Notes: a model not told the origin generated them from the letters alone. A stretch of DNA of 64,000 nucleotides from Deltaproteobacteria bacterium (GCA_016713425.1 JADJPE010000005.1:3100001-3164000), one strand, 5' to 3'. Positions 46,366 through 56,918 are shown, counted from the first letter of the stretch. Program-made: numbers and translations.

Positions 46366-49300
46366 ATGTCTTCCGCGCGACGACGGGCCAGATCGCTCCG
46401 CGATCTGCTTAGACCACGCGTGACATTCCTTGCCTCGTGCCTGATCCTGAGCACGAGCTCGGTCGGCTGCGGCGACCCGGACGACGCAACGGAAGACACG
46501 GCGTCGCAGGCCGCCACCACAAGCCGTGAAACGGCAACGCAAGAAGACGATGCCGAGGCCAGCGAAGAGAACGCACGCGCAGGAAGGCCGCCATTTCGTC
46601 CGCGTCCTTCGTTCCCGGCCGCGCTTGGCGATGCTTGCGCCTTCCCGCCTGTCTCACCCCCGCCGCAAGAGAACGTCGGGGCAACGGTCGGTGAAGCGAG
46701 CGTTTCGGGTGGAACGGCGTCCTACCGTATTCCGATCGTGGCCCCCCCCGGGCGCAGAAGCGTCGCACCACAGATCGCGCTGTCGTACTCGAGTGGGACG
46801 GCCCTACGAGGTGGCGGTGAGGCTGGCGTAGGCTGGTCGGTGGGTGGACTTTCCGTCATCACCCGGTGTCCACAAACGGTCGCGACCGACGGCCGGCTTC
46901 ACGCGGTCGACTACAGCCTCGAGGATCGGCTGTGTCTCGATGGACAGAGATTGATGCTTGTCAAAGGGGTCTACGGGCGATCGGGGTCCGAGTATCGAAC
47001 GGAGATCGAAAGCTTCAATCGCATCATCCTGCACGGAAATATCTCGAAGGTCGCCGTAGCCGAGAAGCTCGAGCCCTCGTTCATCGAGGTCCAATCCAAA
47101 GATGGACGAACGTCGTACTACGGCGGTGCTTGGGTAGGTGATCGCGGCGCGCTTGAGTCTCTGTCGCCGCCCTTCACGCCGAGCGCGATGGGCGCGGCCA
47201 TGCTCGAAGCCTGGAACGCCCCCCATGCGTGGTGGATCCGCTTGTCGCACGATCCTCAAGGCAACAGCATTGCCTACGACTACGTCAACCGAGACGGCGA
47301 GTTTCTGCCCGAGAAGATCGAGTACACCGGCATTCTGTCGCCCAGCGATCCGAAGTCTGAGCGGCGAGGCAACCGAAGAATTCGTTTCGAGTTCGAGCCT
47401 CGCCCCGACCCCGAGGTGCGGATGCGCGTCGTGCTCTCCGATTTCACCATTATTCCCGACTCGCTCCCGCCCCCGAGTCTGTTTCCTTCGCTTCCGTTGG
47501 CTGAGACGCGCCGTCACCGGCTGAAGACGATCGTGAGCGAGGTCGCCCGGGATGTCGTGCGTCGCTACGAACTTGCGTATACCGAGAGCCGCGCAACCAA
47601 GCGCTCTCTTCTGTCGTCCGTCACGGAATGCGCAGGCACGCCGTGCACCGACGTCAATCGCTTGCCGCCGACTCGATTCACATACCAAGACGCGCCCGCC
47701 GGCTACGCGGAGGTCAGTCTGGCGGAAGGGGAAGACGTTTGGGTCTCTCTTTTGAGCGACTTCGACGGCGACGGAACGCGCGACACCGAACGCATGACCC
47801 GCGACTGCCACGTCCAAAGTCGCTGGACGGAGGACTACGTACGGCTCTCCGGTGGTGGATCGATGAACGTGTTGAACGAGCCATGGAAGCAGTGGCTCGA
47901 TCGCGCATGGAACGTCAGAAGCCGGTCTGACTTCGATCTGGATGGCGCTTCCGATATCCTCGGGGTCGCCGATGGTCGCTTTGCCTTCGTGAGCCGAGGG
48001 CAAGTCAAAACCACGTCGCTCGAGCTTGATGATACGGACTTCTTGGTCGACGCCGCCGACTTCGACGGCAACGGTCAAACCGATTTGCTCATTGACCGTG
48101 GCTCCTCGGGCGTAGGCCGTCATCTTTCCGCGATTCTCCAATGCACCGCGGCCGGTGCCGCGACGTTGAGCTTCTGCGACGAAGTCCCGGTCCCGCTGGG
48201 GTCTAATCCCGCTTCGCGCGTTTCGGTGCGCGTCATCGGGGACGTCGATGGAAACGGACGTCCCGATTTGTTCGTCGACTGGGACGGTGTCGGAAGAAAG
48301 CCAAGCCACGAGACGCCGCCTGTGATCATCCGCCCGGCCATTGTCTTCGCGCTCCAAGACCTGACCAGCCCTGAACGGATAAGCCTTCGCTTCGAAGCCG
48401 CCCCGCTCTTCGAGCGAGGCGGTCCCGTGGCCTCGTTCAGAGAAGACGAGAATGGAGGTCTGGCCGATCTCAACGGCGACGGCCTGGTCGACATCTTCTC
48501 GTTCTCCAAGGTGGCGAACGACACGTACGCGCCGACGATCTGGATCAACAGCGGCGGCCTCTTTCGTCAGGCTCAGGTCACAGGCCTAACGCAGCTCGGC
48601 ATCGAGAATCACCACGTAGGTTTGTTGTCGGCTTTCGACCAAGACGCCGATGGGCGCGCTGAGATCCTTATCCCGGGCGAACTCCGACTGCCCTGGTGCT
48701 ATGAGGAAGCCTCGGGTGCGGAGCCCAAGGAGTACTGCGCGGGCTTCAGCGGAGCCCACAACATCACATTAAACGCCGTCGCCAGGGCGTCTGACCGCAG
48801 TATCTATCGTTGGGACGCGCTCGACTTCGTAGACGATGGCCAAGGCGGCTTCATCCTTGAGCGGCGTCCGACGCCCATCGAAGCACCACTCCAAGGGACC
48901 TCACCGGAAGACTTCTTTGGCGACGGTTTGACCGATCTCCGCATCGAGCTTCGTCGAACCTTCCACATCGTAGCCCCGATTGATGGTGGCGGCGGTGGCG
49001 GAGGAGGTGGCAGTGGTGGAGGAGGTGGAAGCCATGATCGTGGCGTTTGCACCCCTTCGTATCCGGTCGGGTATTGGAGAGGCAATCCTGGCTATGGCGT
49101 GAAGGTTCTGAAGAACCGAGGCGTCGTGCCCGATCTCTTGATTCAGAGCGATGATGGTCTCAGCGTCACGTCGACATGGAGCTATCGTTCGTTGTCGAGC
49201 CAAGGCGTTTCCTCGTGCTCAAACAAGCTGTACGAAAACCATGGGCGTGCGGCGGTAGACCCCCATCATTTCCTGTTCACCTCGTCGATGAACGTCGTAG

Positions 49301-52300
49301 CGCGCTTTGAGTCGAGCAACGGACTCGGGGATCGAAACGGTCGTTGTTATCTGTACGAAGACGCCATGGCCAACAACGAAGGCCGTGGCTTTCTTGGGTT
49401 CAAGAAGATCACGGAGTTCGAAGACGTCAAACCCGGAGTCCCAGGTTCAAAGCCCTCTGACGAAGCCGGCTCGTTGCCGAATAGCGTTCGAACGACGACG
49501 ACGTATGCGCAACAGTTCCCATTGATCGGCGTGCCGATCGACGTTTCGACCTACCTCGCCGACGATGACGCAAGCAGGAAGCCCTTTAAGCGTGTGACGC
49601 ACCGATGGTCGAGCCGATGTGAAGCCGACGCCGATGCTGCGTCTTCGGGTCAGGTTTGTGTGAACCACCTGGACGAAGCGATCGAGGAAGTGCGTGATGT
49701 GGCGTTGTCGCGAGATTGGATCAGCACGAAGGCGACGACGTATACGTACCTCGGAGACGACGAGGCGTATGGCAATGTCTCCATCGAGCGAACCGAATTC
49801 TTGGACGGAGTTCAGGGTCAGATTGTCGAAAAGCGCAACACGTACGACTACTCTTCGGCTAATCAATGGTGGATCGATCAGCGGGTTCGCCAAGAGGTCG
49901 AGTTTGAGCCGGTCGCGTACCGCGAGCCGCACGTGATTGCGGGTCTCCGTGAAAACAACCAGAAGATCCTCACCACCCAGACGAATTACTATCGGGACGA
50001 CGGAAGCCCGACCTCTAGGCAACCGCGCTCGGAGGTTGTCCAAGACGGCAACGCCGCCGAGCGCCACCAAGTTGATTTCGATCGATATGACCGCTTTGGA
50101 AACCTTCTCACGCAGACCATGGAGCGCACAGGTCGACAACCGCGCGCAACGCGGTATGGTTACACGGATGACGGCTATTTCCTGACCTATGTGAGGAATC
50201 CGCTGGGTCACGAACGCTTCTTCGAGACCGATCGCAAGAGCGGCACCATCACGAGAACGATCGATCGAAAATCGACTACGGCCGGGGCTTCGTCATCGTC
50301 TTCGGGGTCGGGGTTGGCTACGGTCGAGACATCGTCCATCCTTGACCCGTTCGGACGGGTTGTCGAGCGCCATGCGACCGGCACCACACCCGTATATCAA
50401 AGGACGGCTTGGTGCCGACGCGGACCGGACTGTCCGCCTGAGGCCAAGTTCAAGGTGACCGAGATGGGCGTAGGTCAGCCCACCCACACTCAGTTCTTCG
50501 ACGCGCTGGGCCGCATCGTTCAAGAGACCGAGACCGGCTTCGACGCCCCCGGCGTACCGGCGCGCGACATCGTTGTCGTAACGCAATACGATCGCAGAGG
50601 CCATGTCATTGCGAAGAGTGAGCCGAGCGAGGTTCCGGGGGGTGCCTACCTTACGCGATTCAAGAACTTCGACGCGCTGGGTCGCCCGGGACGCAAGGAA
50701 GTCGACAAGGCCGGCTACACCGACGCCCAAGGGGGCCCCGACGAGTCGTTCGTCACAGCGTATACGTATGACGGCTTGACGACCGAGATCGTGCTCGATG
50801 GCGCGCTTCGCGCTTCGCGCACCGTCGATGGACTCGCGCGGTTGATCGAGACGGTCGATACGATGGGCTCTCCCACGCATTACCGCTACGACGGTCAAGG
50901 CCACTTGATTCTGATTGAGGACAGCGCAGGGAATCAGACACGGGCAGAGTACGACAACATCGGCCGAAAGATCTCCTCGAGCGACCCCAACCGAGGCGAC
51001 TGGCACTTCAAGTACAACGCGTTCGGCGAGCTTGTGTCCTTGACGGATGCAAATCGGAGTCTCATCGAATACGTCCGAGATCCGCTCGGCCGAATCGTTG
51101 AGCGACACGTCGGGCACAAACTCGATGCCGCGTGGTTCTACGACACAGTCGGGAATGGGCTCCTCGCCAAAGAAGTCGCCTACGACCGAGATACGGGCGA
51201 CGAACGCTTCGTGCGGACCTTCGCGTACGGCGCGATGTATCGACCGTACCAAGAAGCGGAATCCTTCGACGGCGAAACGTTCACTACGGAGACGGCCTAC
51301 ACCTGCACGGGCGCAGTGCTTGGCATGAAGTATCCGAACGGCGAGTACCTCAAGTTCGAATACACACCCTCCGGATACCTTCGGACCGAGAAGGATCCCG
51401 CGCCTTATGACAGCTTAATGGTCGCCCGTCCCGAGGTTACCTATCGCGAGGTCTTGGCCCAAAGCCCTCGCGGGCAGCCGCTCCTTGAAGCCTTTGGCAA
51501 CGGTCTTTTCGGAAAGACGGAGGTCTTCGAGTCAACGGGTCAGGTGCGTGCGATGTGCGTCGGCGTCGATGCGGTCTGCAGCCAAGATCGTCAGTGGCTC
51601 GAGTACGGCTATCACGACCCCTTTGGAAACTTGACGGACCAACGAAAGAAGCTGAACGACGTTTCGAGACCTCAGGGTTGGGTTCGCGAAACGTTCGAAT
51701 ACGATGCCCTCCAACGGCTTCGGACCTCGACGAGAAGATGGTCAGGCCCAAACGACGATGGACCCCGCTGGGAGACTTCGGACCGCTATGCGTACGACGC
51801 GCTCGGCAACATTTTGAGCAAGAGCGACTTCGGCGAAAACTATCGCTATGGCGACGGCACGCGAAGCAACCGAGCCCACGCAGGCCCGCATGCCGTTCTC
51901 TCCTTCGAACGGGTGTGGAGCTCGACGGTTGCGCCGCCGACGCGTGTCACGGTCGACGACTTTCAGTACGACGGAAATGGGAACTTGGTCGTTGGCGATG
52001 GGCGAACCATCAGCTACTCGATCTTCAACACGCCGCTTGAGATCTTAGAAGGCGACACCACCACCACCTTCGCCTACGACCCGAACGGTCAGCGGTACAA
52101 GCAAACCACGCAAAGCCCGTGGTTCGGGCGCACCATCCTTCGGGTCCGCGATGCGTACGAGAAAGTGACCGAGCAGCCTCCGCCGTGGGCAGGGACGCAG
52201 CCCGAGCCTGTCGAGAAGGTCTACGCCGGCAGCTCTGTTGTGGTCGAGCGACGTCGCTCCGGAGCAAGGACGCTCAAGTGGCTTCACAAGGATCGCCTCG

Positions 52301-53505
52301 GCTCCGTCGAGACTGTAACCGACGACGGTGGCCACCCGGCGTCGTCGAATGCCTCGCGTCAAGGCGACGTCGTAGAAATCCACGGCTATGACCCCTTTGG
52401 CCTTCCGAGAAGTGGACAATGGGAGAACGGCAGTGGACGGCTCCAAGGATATTACGAAAGCACGGCGACGACCCGAGGCTTCACGGGGCAGGAGCATCTC
52501 GATGCGCACAGACTGATCCACCTCAACGGACGCGTCTATGACCCAGGACTCGGACGATTCTTGAGCGTCGACCCCATCATCGCCGACCCGGCGAACGCGC
52601 AGAGTCTGAACGCCTACAGTTATGTTCTCAACAACCCGCTGAGTCTCATCGACCCAAGCGGCTACCTCGCCTGCGAAGTCAGCGCGAACCCGCGACTTTC
52701 GTGCAACTATGACTGGCTCAAAGACGGCGCCATCTCGTCAGCAAAGGACGCCGACGGCATCGCCGTGACCTTCTCGGATGCAGAGAGTGGCAGTCAGCTC
52801 GTCATGCGCGTCGAGAGCGGATACCTCAGCTTCGCGCTCGACGGCTCGTCGATCGAGGCGTCGGACATCGGCAGCCCCTATCGAGAAGCCCTCCAGACAT
52901 CCACGGACCCGCTCAACGCCGCCCAGCGCGTGGACCAAAGACACACGTTCGTCGGCGACACCGTCAAGAAGGTCCAAGACGCAGCCCCCACTGAGAACGA
53001 AATGAAGGGACTCATCATTGCGGCGGGCGCCATCGGCGCCCTCCCCGCAGTGTTGGAGCTCGCCATCGGATCCGGATTCGCACTCGCCGCAACCGAACTC
53101 ACCGTTGCTGAGGCAGCCAGCGCAGAAGCGGCTGCGATCGGCGCCGGATCCGCCGGCGCGCGCATCGCTGCAGCCGCAAGGGGGATGACTGCCACTGAGG
53201 CCAGCGTAGCCGAGAAACTCTCAAAGTACCTGCTCAACCCCAGCCATCCCGTGGGCGGTCCGAAAGCGAGGTGGCTCCAAGAGGCTTTGGGGTTCGGCCA
53301 GTCGAATGCGGGCGACCTCGCGAAGCAGATTGTCTTCGATTCGAGCAAGGCTGTGCAAACCGCGGTTACACAGTACGGAACCAAGTTCAACCAGATCATA
53401 CCCATCACCGGCGCAAACGGCCGCGTGATTAACGTGACATTCGCTTGGATACGCAACAACGACGGCATCGTCCGGCTGGTCACTGGGATTCCAACAAAGC
53501 TATGA
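46366..53505 (+). CDS. SpvB/RHS polymorphic toxin lipoprotein with DUF6883-like C-terminus
   Basis: 2379 residues; ATG 46366 follows AGAAGAGGGG. A lipoprotein signal ends LSTSSVGCGD. An SpvB-like domain begins about residue 100 (GGTASYRIPIVAPPGRRSVA). VCBS/FG-GAP Ca-binding loops lie at about 460-760 (DFDGDGTRDTERM, DVDGNGRPDLFVDWD). A Gly/Ser linker lies near 875-890, TcdB-middle-like sequence at about 910-1030, and YD repeats at about 1300-2050. The RHS core ends LGRFLSVDPI...NPLSLIDPSGY near 2095. The variable tip holds a Gly/Ala hydrophobic stretch, then KYLLNPSHPVGGPKARWLQ and FAWIRNNDGIVRLVTGIPTK, resembling DUF6883. It is presumably exported and delivers the tip as a toxin. The frame is intact. 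Confidence 0.9.
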   Translation: MSSARRRARSLRDLLRPRVTFLASCLILSTSSVGCGDPDDATEDTASQAATTSRETATQEDDAEASEENARAGRPPFRPRPSFPAALGDACAFPPVSPPPQENVGATVGEASVSGGTASYRIPIVAPPGRRSVAPQIALSYSSGTALRGGGEAGVGWSVGGLSVITRCPQTVATDGRLHAVDYSLEDRLCLDGQRLMLVKGVYGRSGSEYRTEIESFNRIILHGNISKVAVAEKLEPSFIEVQSKDGRTSYYGGAWVGDRGALESLSPPFTPSAMGAAMLEAWNAPHAWWIRLSHDPQGNSIAYDYVNRDGEFLPEKIEYTGILSPSDPKSERRGNRRIRFEFEPRPDPEVRMRVVLSDFTIIPDSLPPPSLFPSLPLAETRRHRLKTIVSEVARDVVRRYELAYTESRATKRSLLSSVTECAGTPCTDVNRLPPTRFTYQDAPAGYAEVSLAEGEDVWVSLLSDFDGDGTRDTERMTRDCHVQSRWTEDYVRLSGGGSMNVLNEPWKQWLDRAWNVRSRSDFDLDGASDILGVADGRFAFVSRGQVKTTSLELDDTDFLVDAADFDGNGQTDLLIDRGSSGVGRHLSAILQCTAAGAATLSFCDEVPVPLGSNPASRVSVRVIGDVDGNGRPDLFVDWDGVGRKPSHETPPVIIRPAIVFALQDLTSPERISLRFEAAPLFERGGPVASFREDENGGLADLNGDGLVDIFSFSKVANDTYAPTIWINSGGLFRQAQVTGLTQLGIENHHVGLLSAFDQDADGRAEILIPGELRLPWCYEEASGAEPKEYCAGFSGAHNITLNAVARASDRSIYRWDALDFVDDGQGGFILERRPTPIEAPLQGTSPEDFFGDGLTDLRIELRRTFHIVAPIDGGGGGGGGGSGGGGGSHDRGVCTPSYPVGYWRGNPGYGVKVLKNRGVVPDLLIQSDDGLSVTSTWSYRSLSSQGVSSCSNKLYENHGRAAVDPHHFLFTSSMNVVARFESSNGLGDRNGRCYLYEDAMANNEGRGFLGFKKITEFEDVKPGVPGSKPSDEAGSLPNSVRTTTTYAQQFPLIGVPIDVSTYLADDDASRKPFKRVTHRWSSRCEADADAASSGQVCVNHLDEAIEEVRDVALSRDWISTKATTYTYLGDDEAYGNVSIERTEFLDGVQGQIVEKRNTYDYSSANQWWIDQRVRQEVEFEPVAYREPHVIAGLRENNQKILTTQTNYYRDDGSPTSRQPRSEVVQDGNAAERHQVDFDRYDRFGNLLTQTMERTGRQPRATRYGYTDDGYFLTYVRNPLGHERFFETDRKSGTITRTIDRKSTTAGASSSSSGSGLATVETSSILDPFGRVVERHATGTTPVYQRTAWCRRGPDCPPEAKFKVTEMGVGQPTHTQFFDALGRIVQETETGFDAPGVPARDIVVVTQYDRRGHVIAKSEPSEVPGGAYLTRFKNFDALGRPGRKEVDKAGYTDAQGGPDESFVTAYTYDGLTTEIVLDGALRASRTVDGLARLIETVDTMGSPTHYRYDGQGHLILIEDSAGNQTRAEYDNIGRKISSSDPNRGDWHFKYNAFGELVSLTDANRSLIEYVRDPLGRIVERHVGHKLDAAWFYDTVGNGLLAKEVAYDRDTGDERFVRTFAYGAMYRPYQEAESFDGETFTTETAYTCTGAVLGMKYPNGEYLKFEYTPSGYLRTEKDPAPYDSLMVARPEVTYREVLAQSPRGQPLLEAFGNGLFGKTEVFESTGQVRAMCVGVDAVCSQDRQWLEYGYHDPFGNLTDQRKKLNDVSRPQGWVRETFEYDALQRLRTSTRRWSGPNDDGPRWETSDRYAYDALGNILSKSDFGENYRYGDGTRSNRAHAGPHAVLSFERVWSSTVAPPTRVTVDDFQYDGNGNLVVGDGRTISYSIFNTPLEILEGDTTTTFAYDPNGQRYKQTTQSPWFGRTILRVRDAYEKVTEQPPPWAGTQPEPVEKVYAGSSVVVERRRSGARTLKWLHKDRLGSVETVTDDGGHPASSNASRQGDVVEIHGYDPFGLPRSGQWENGSGRLQGYYESTATTRGFTGQEHLDAHRLIHLNGRVYDPGLGRFLSVDPIIADPANAQSLNAYSYVLNNPLSLIDPSGYLACEVSANPRLSCNYDWLKDGAISSAKDADGIAVTFSDAESGSQLVMRVESGYLSFALDGSSIEASDIGSPYREALQTSTDPLNAAQRVDQRHTFVGDTVKKVQDAAPTENEMKGLIIAAGAIGALPAVLELAIGSGFALAATELTVAEAASAEAAAIGAGSAGARIAAAARGMTATEASVAEKLSKYLLNPSHPVGGPKARWLQEALGFGQSNAGDLAKQIVFDSSKAVQTAVTQYGTKFNQIIPITGANGRVINVTFAWIRNNDGIVRLVTGIPTKL

Positions 53506-53699
53506 GCATCCAAGAATATGATGTGGTCCGCTTGCGCCGAGCCCTGCCGGAACACCAACTCTCCGAAGGCGCGATCGGGGCTGTGGTGATGATCTACAGA
53601 GACCCGCCCGCATATGAGGTTGAGTTCTGCGATAGCGACGGGATCACGATTGCCCTGGCAACGCTCAGTGAAACGGACCTCGAAAAGGTGTCGCAGTAG
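53502..53699 (+). CDS. DUF4926-like probable immunity protein
   Basis: 65 residues. EYDVVRLRRALPEHQLSEGA, IGAVVMIYRDPPAYEVEFCD and TIALATLSETDLEKV match the small DUF4926 beta-barrel family. The ATG overlaps the toxin stop (ATGA), so the two are translationally coupled. Position, size and cytosolic nature fit an immunity protein for the RHS tip; this is established for the arrangement, not for this pair. Confidence 0.8.
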   Translation: MSIQEYDVVRLRRALPEHQLSEGAIGAVVMIYRDPPAYEVEFCDSDGITIALATLSETDLEKVSQ

Positions 53700-53769
53700 C
53701 GGCCGCTCCATTTGAAACCTGTTTCACGGAACGGCCTGGGCGGGCCGTTTCGCAGAGGAGCGATCCCTC

Positions 53770-54227
53770 ATGGACGAGAATGCCGTTGTTGAATTTCCGA
53801 TGCAAGAGGACATCCGAATCGATCTCCGCGACGTGTTCCTCGGCGCGATTCGGCTGGTGCTCGAGACGCTGCTGGAAGAGGAAGTGAAGTCGATGATCGG
53901 TGCCGCGCGATATGAGCGAACCCCCGCTCGCCGTGATTCTCGGAACGGCACCTATCTGCGCCAACTCATCGGCGCCTGCTCGGTGTTTCAATTGGCCCGC
54001 AGGGTGCTGCCAGAGGCAAAGATGCAGCGATGCATCGTGCACCTAGAGCGAAACGTCCTCAGCCACGCGCCGCAGCGCCTGAATGCACGCCTCGCGCGGG
54101 AAGTGAGCGCGGTTTTCGCGGCATCCAGTCGCAAAGAGGCGCGAACTCGCGTGGAGAAGCTCAAGGGAGGGCTCGGCGGTGAAGTGCCCGAGGCCACAGA
54201 GTGCCTCGAAAACGGATTCAACGCAGC
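53770..54227 (+). mobile_element. IS256-family transposase remnant with internal deletion
   Basis: The N-terminus MDENAVVEFPMQEDIRIDLR...LETLLEEEVKSMIGAARYER with RRDSRNGTYLR is the Mutator/IS256 start. It jumps directly to PEAKMQRCIVHLERNVLSHA, the central block, skipping the first catalytic Asp region. It ends in ECLENGFNAAC where the IS66 fragment begins. Dead element. Confidence 0.8.
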
Positions 54228-54714
54228 GTGCCGGTGGCGGCTTCGTCTTCTCGGTCGCCCGCCGATTGTGCTCGTTCTCGATCATCTTGCCTAGCTGTTC
54301 CGCCGCCGCCTCGGCCTCAGAAATCTCCGACCCGGCCTCTGCCTCAGACGCCCCCGCGATAGCGGGCGTTGCGGCGAGGCCGTTGCTGGCTACGGTCTCG
54401 AGCAGAAGCTTCAGCTGGTTCGGGGAGACCTTCTCCGTCGTTTTGAACGCGCGGAGCTTCTTCGCGAGAGCCAGCTCCAGCGCTTCGTTCCGTGCCACGA
54501 GCTGCGCGACCAACTGGACCACATCGTCTTTCGCTCCGGAGTCGAGGAGCGAGCGGAGGCGTTGAAGAACCGTGATTTCAGAGGCTGGCGAGACGACGGA
54601 AGAGATAAAGAAGCTAGATTACATCAAGCCGCTTAACGCAACACAGATTGCAGTACCTCTGCGTCGTGTTGACGGTGCTGAGAAGGCTCCCACCGCGGCG
54701 ACTGTCGACCACGA
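54228..54714 (-). mobile_element. tnpC: IS66 fragment (tnpB end and tnpC start)
   Basis: On the minus strand it carries VARNEALELALAKKLRAFKT, EKVSPNQLKLLLETVASN and ENEHNRRATEKTKPPPAR, the N-terminal 120 residues of TnpC in one continuous frame, preceded by the tnpB-tnpC junction. It supplies the in-frame reference for the frameshift at 24655. The DDE domain is missing. Confidence 0.85.
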
Positions 54715-55030
54715 TCCTCCGCGGGCACTACGCGTACTTCGGAGTCGCGGGTAACTTCCGCGCCCTGCAGCGCGTCCACCGTGCCGTGGAGCACTACTGG
54801 CACAGAATGCTGAGCAGCCGTAGCCGAATGGGACACGTCTCGTGGGATGTCTTCCACCGGATCAAGACGAGGTATCCGTTGCAGTAGCCACGCCTGCGTC
54901 TCCCTTACCGAGAGTTGCAGGCACTCGCTGTGCTGTGAAGCAGTTTGCGAAGAGCGTAGTGCGGGAAATTCGCACGCTACGTTCTGAGGGAGCCGGAGGC
55001 GGGTGACCGCCTCCGGCCACCCGGTGGGCG
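54715..55030 (+). mobile_element. Group II intron 3' fragment with RT C-terminus and domain V
   Basis: 54715-54887 encodes LRGHYAYFGVAGNFRALQRV...WHRMLSSRS, the maturase/domain X end of a group II intron reverse transcriptase of a different type from the one at 23.1 kb. At 54952-54984 lies GAGCGTAGTGCGGGAAATTC continuing to GCACGCTACGTTC, a hairpin with the size, GAAA-like loop region and bulge layout of domain V. A perfect 11-bp stem (GCCGGAGGCGG/CCGCCTCCGGC, about 54992-55016) follows and may be domain VI. The 5' part of the intron is missing. Confidence 0.75.
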
Positions 55031-55066
55031 GCCCGAGCTTCGGCGAGGGCCGTCCCTGCCGCGACC

Positions 55067-56237
55067 CGCGGCGGCATCGAGCGCGTTGGGGACGAAGCCA
55101 CGCTTGCGAGTCGCAGCCAACGTGGGCATGGGCTTGTCCGTCAGCGCAGCGAGGAAGTCCGAAATTCGACGAAGACACGAACAAACGAGCGCGGTTGCCG
55201 AGGCCTTCCGTGACGGCATGAAACGGGCTCAGGGCGCGTTGTGTGCGCGCAAGCGGCTTCGGACTGTGGCGCTCATGAAAAGCAGTCCACTTCTGCTCTG
55301 CAGAACCAGTCCACGTCGAGAACGGAGTTGTGAACGTGCGGGAGGAGGCAACTGCATCGAGGGAGTGACAGCGCACGAAGAAGAGGGTCCCCGATTCGTC
55401 GAATGCCCAGCCCCAACGAATCGAGACCTTCTCTCGTTGGCCCAAAGCGTTTTCAAGAAGATGGAGAAATTGCTCGCGAAGAGCGGATATCTCAGAAGCG
55501 AGTCGGACGCTCTTGATGAAGCATCGCTGACACCATTGGATCGCTGGTATGTGCGCGGCCTCGCGGAGCCATCGATGCTGTCGCCAAGTCGCAGCGTGGA
55601 CCTCAAGTCCACGGCGATCGGGTGTGGTGGATTTAGTGTTCATGCTCAGGTTCGTGTTGCCCAAGGCGATCGACGAGGACGAGAATGGCTCTGCCTATAT
55701 GCGGCCCGTCCGCCCTTCGCCGAAGATCAACTTCGCATGACCGATGATGGCCGAGTTCGGCTGACGTTTCGTCGTCCAGCGAAGAACGGCCAGGGTGCGA
55801 TCGTTCTATCACCGGTTCAGTTCCTGAGACGCCTCGCGTGGCTCGTTCCTCCCCCGGCGCAGCATCAGGTTCGCTACGCGGGCGCTCTGGCCTCGGCCTC
55901 GAAAGTGCGGCGCGCGATTGTTCCAAGGCCCGCACCGGTTCTTCAGCTCGCCTTCCCGATCGAGAACATGAGGCCTCGGGTTCAGAAACGTCGCATGTCG
56001 TGGGCCAAACTGTTGGCCCGCGTCTATTCGATTGATGGAGAGCGCTGCTTGAGCTGTGGCGGCCCACTTGGGCCGATCGGTGCGGTGACTGAATCGAGTC
56101 ACGTCGCAGAGACTCTCGGTCGGATGCGACGGCCGCGATGCGCTCGAGATCCCCCTCAGCTCGCCCTCGATCTCTGATCGACTCCACAAACCGACCCAAG
56201 GTCCCAAGCTCCCGGGCTCGGCGCTTCCTGTCCGCGC
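55067..56237 (+). mobile_element. IS91-family element, chimeric copy
   Basis: The left-end region (55067-55263) and the C-terminal half (55377-56237) are joined through a 113-bp IS21-type end. EEEGPRFVECPAPTNRDLLS onward is present and the C-tract is full length, ending LALDL. The zinc finger and HUH motif are absent and no right terminus is present. Confidence 0.87.
55264..55376 (-). mobile_element. Solo end of the IS21-like transposon
   Basis: CTGTGGCGCTCATGAAAAGC and the following ~100 bp match the right end of the transposon at 42396-46240 (reverse of 46127-46239) with a few mismatches. No istA or istB accompanies it. Confidence 0.88.
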
Positions 56238-56239
56238 GA

Positions 56240-56734
56240 CTTCTTCGTTCGGGCGATCTTTGAGCAACTGACCGGCTGGGCTCGATGTCAGGGTCTCCAA
56301 GGATCGAAATCGAAATGCGGCGCCGTCACCTTCATTCAGCGATTCACGAAGGCCCTGAACATCTCACCCCATCTTCAGGTGCTCGTTCTCGACGGCGTCT
56401 TCGCGAACGAAGAAGAGGGTCCCCGTTTCGTCGAATGCCCAGCCCCAACGAATCGAGACCTTCTCTCGTTGGCTCAAAGCGTTTTCAAGAAGATGGAGAA
56501 ATTTCTCGCGAAGAGCGGATATCTCCGAAGTGAGTCAGACGCTCTTGAGGAAGCATCGCTCACACCCGTGGAGCGCTGGTATGTGCGCGGCCTCGCGGAG
56601 CCATCGATGCTGTCGCCCAGTCGCATCGTGGACGTCAAGTCCGCGGCGATCGCGTGTGGTGGATTCAGTGTTCATGCGCAGGTTCGTGTTGCCCAAGGCG
56701 CTCGACGAGGACGAGAAAGGCTCTGCCTATATGC
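56240..56734 (+). mobile_element. IS91-family internal fragment
   Basis: A second, separate piece starting at FFVRAIFEQLTGWARCQGL and running to ERLCLYA. It includes the HUH region, but here as HLQVLVLDGV, so the second His is lost. It lacks both termini. Confidence 0.85.
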
Positions 56735-56915
56735 TCCACCGCTGGTGGCGACGTGCTGCTTGGCCCTCCGGGCGAATACGTGCGAGAAACTCAATGCCAC
56801 GTCGCGTTTCGAAGGCCCCGAACCGCTCAGAACACGCGCAACCCGTGACACCATGCACCTCGGCACCGTTCGAGTGATGACGGTCTCCACCGGCACGTCG
56901 GCCGGTCTCATTTGA
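56735..56915 (+). pseudogene. Unidentified C-terminal fragment
   Basis: In the frame continued from IS91, PPLVATCCLALRANTCEKL then RFEGPEPLRTRATRDTMH and TVRVMTVSTGTSAGLI end at 56915. It looks coding but is not recognised. A run of CCTATTCGG-like repeats (56919-56953) follows. Confidence 0.3.
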
Positions 56916-56918
56916 TTG

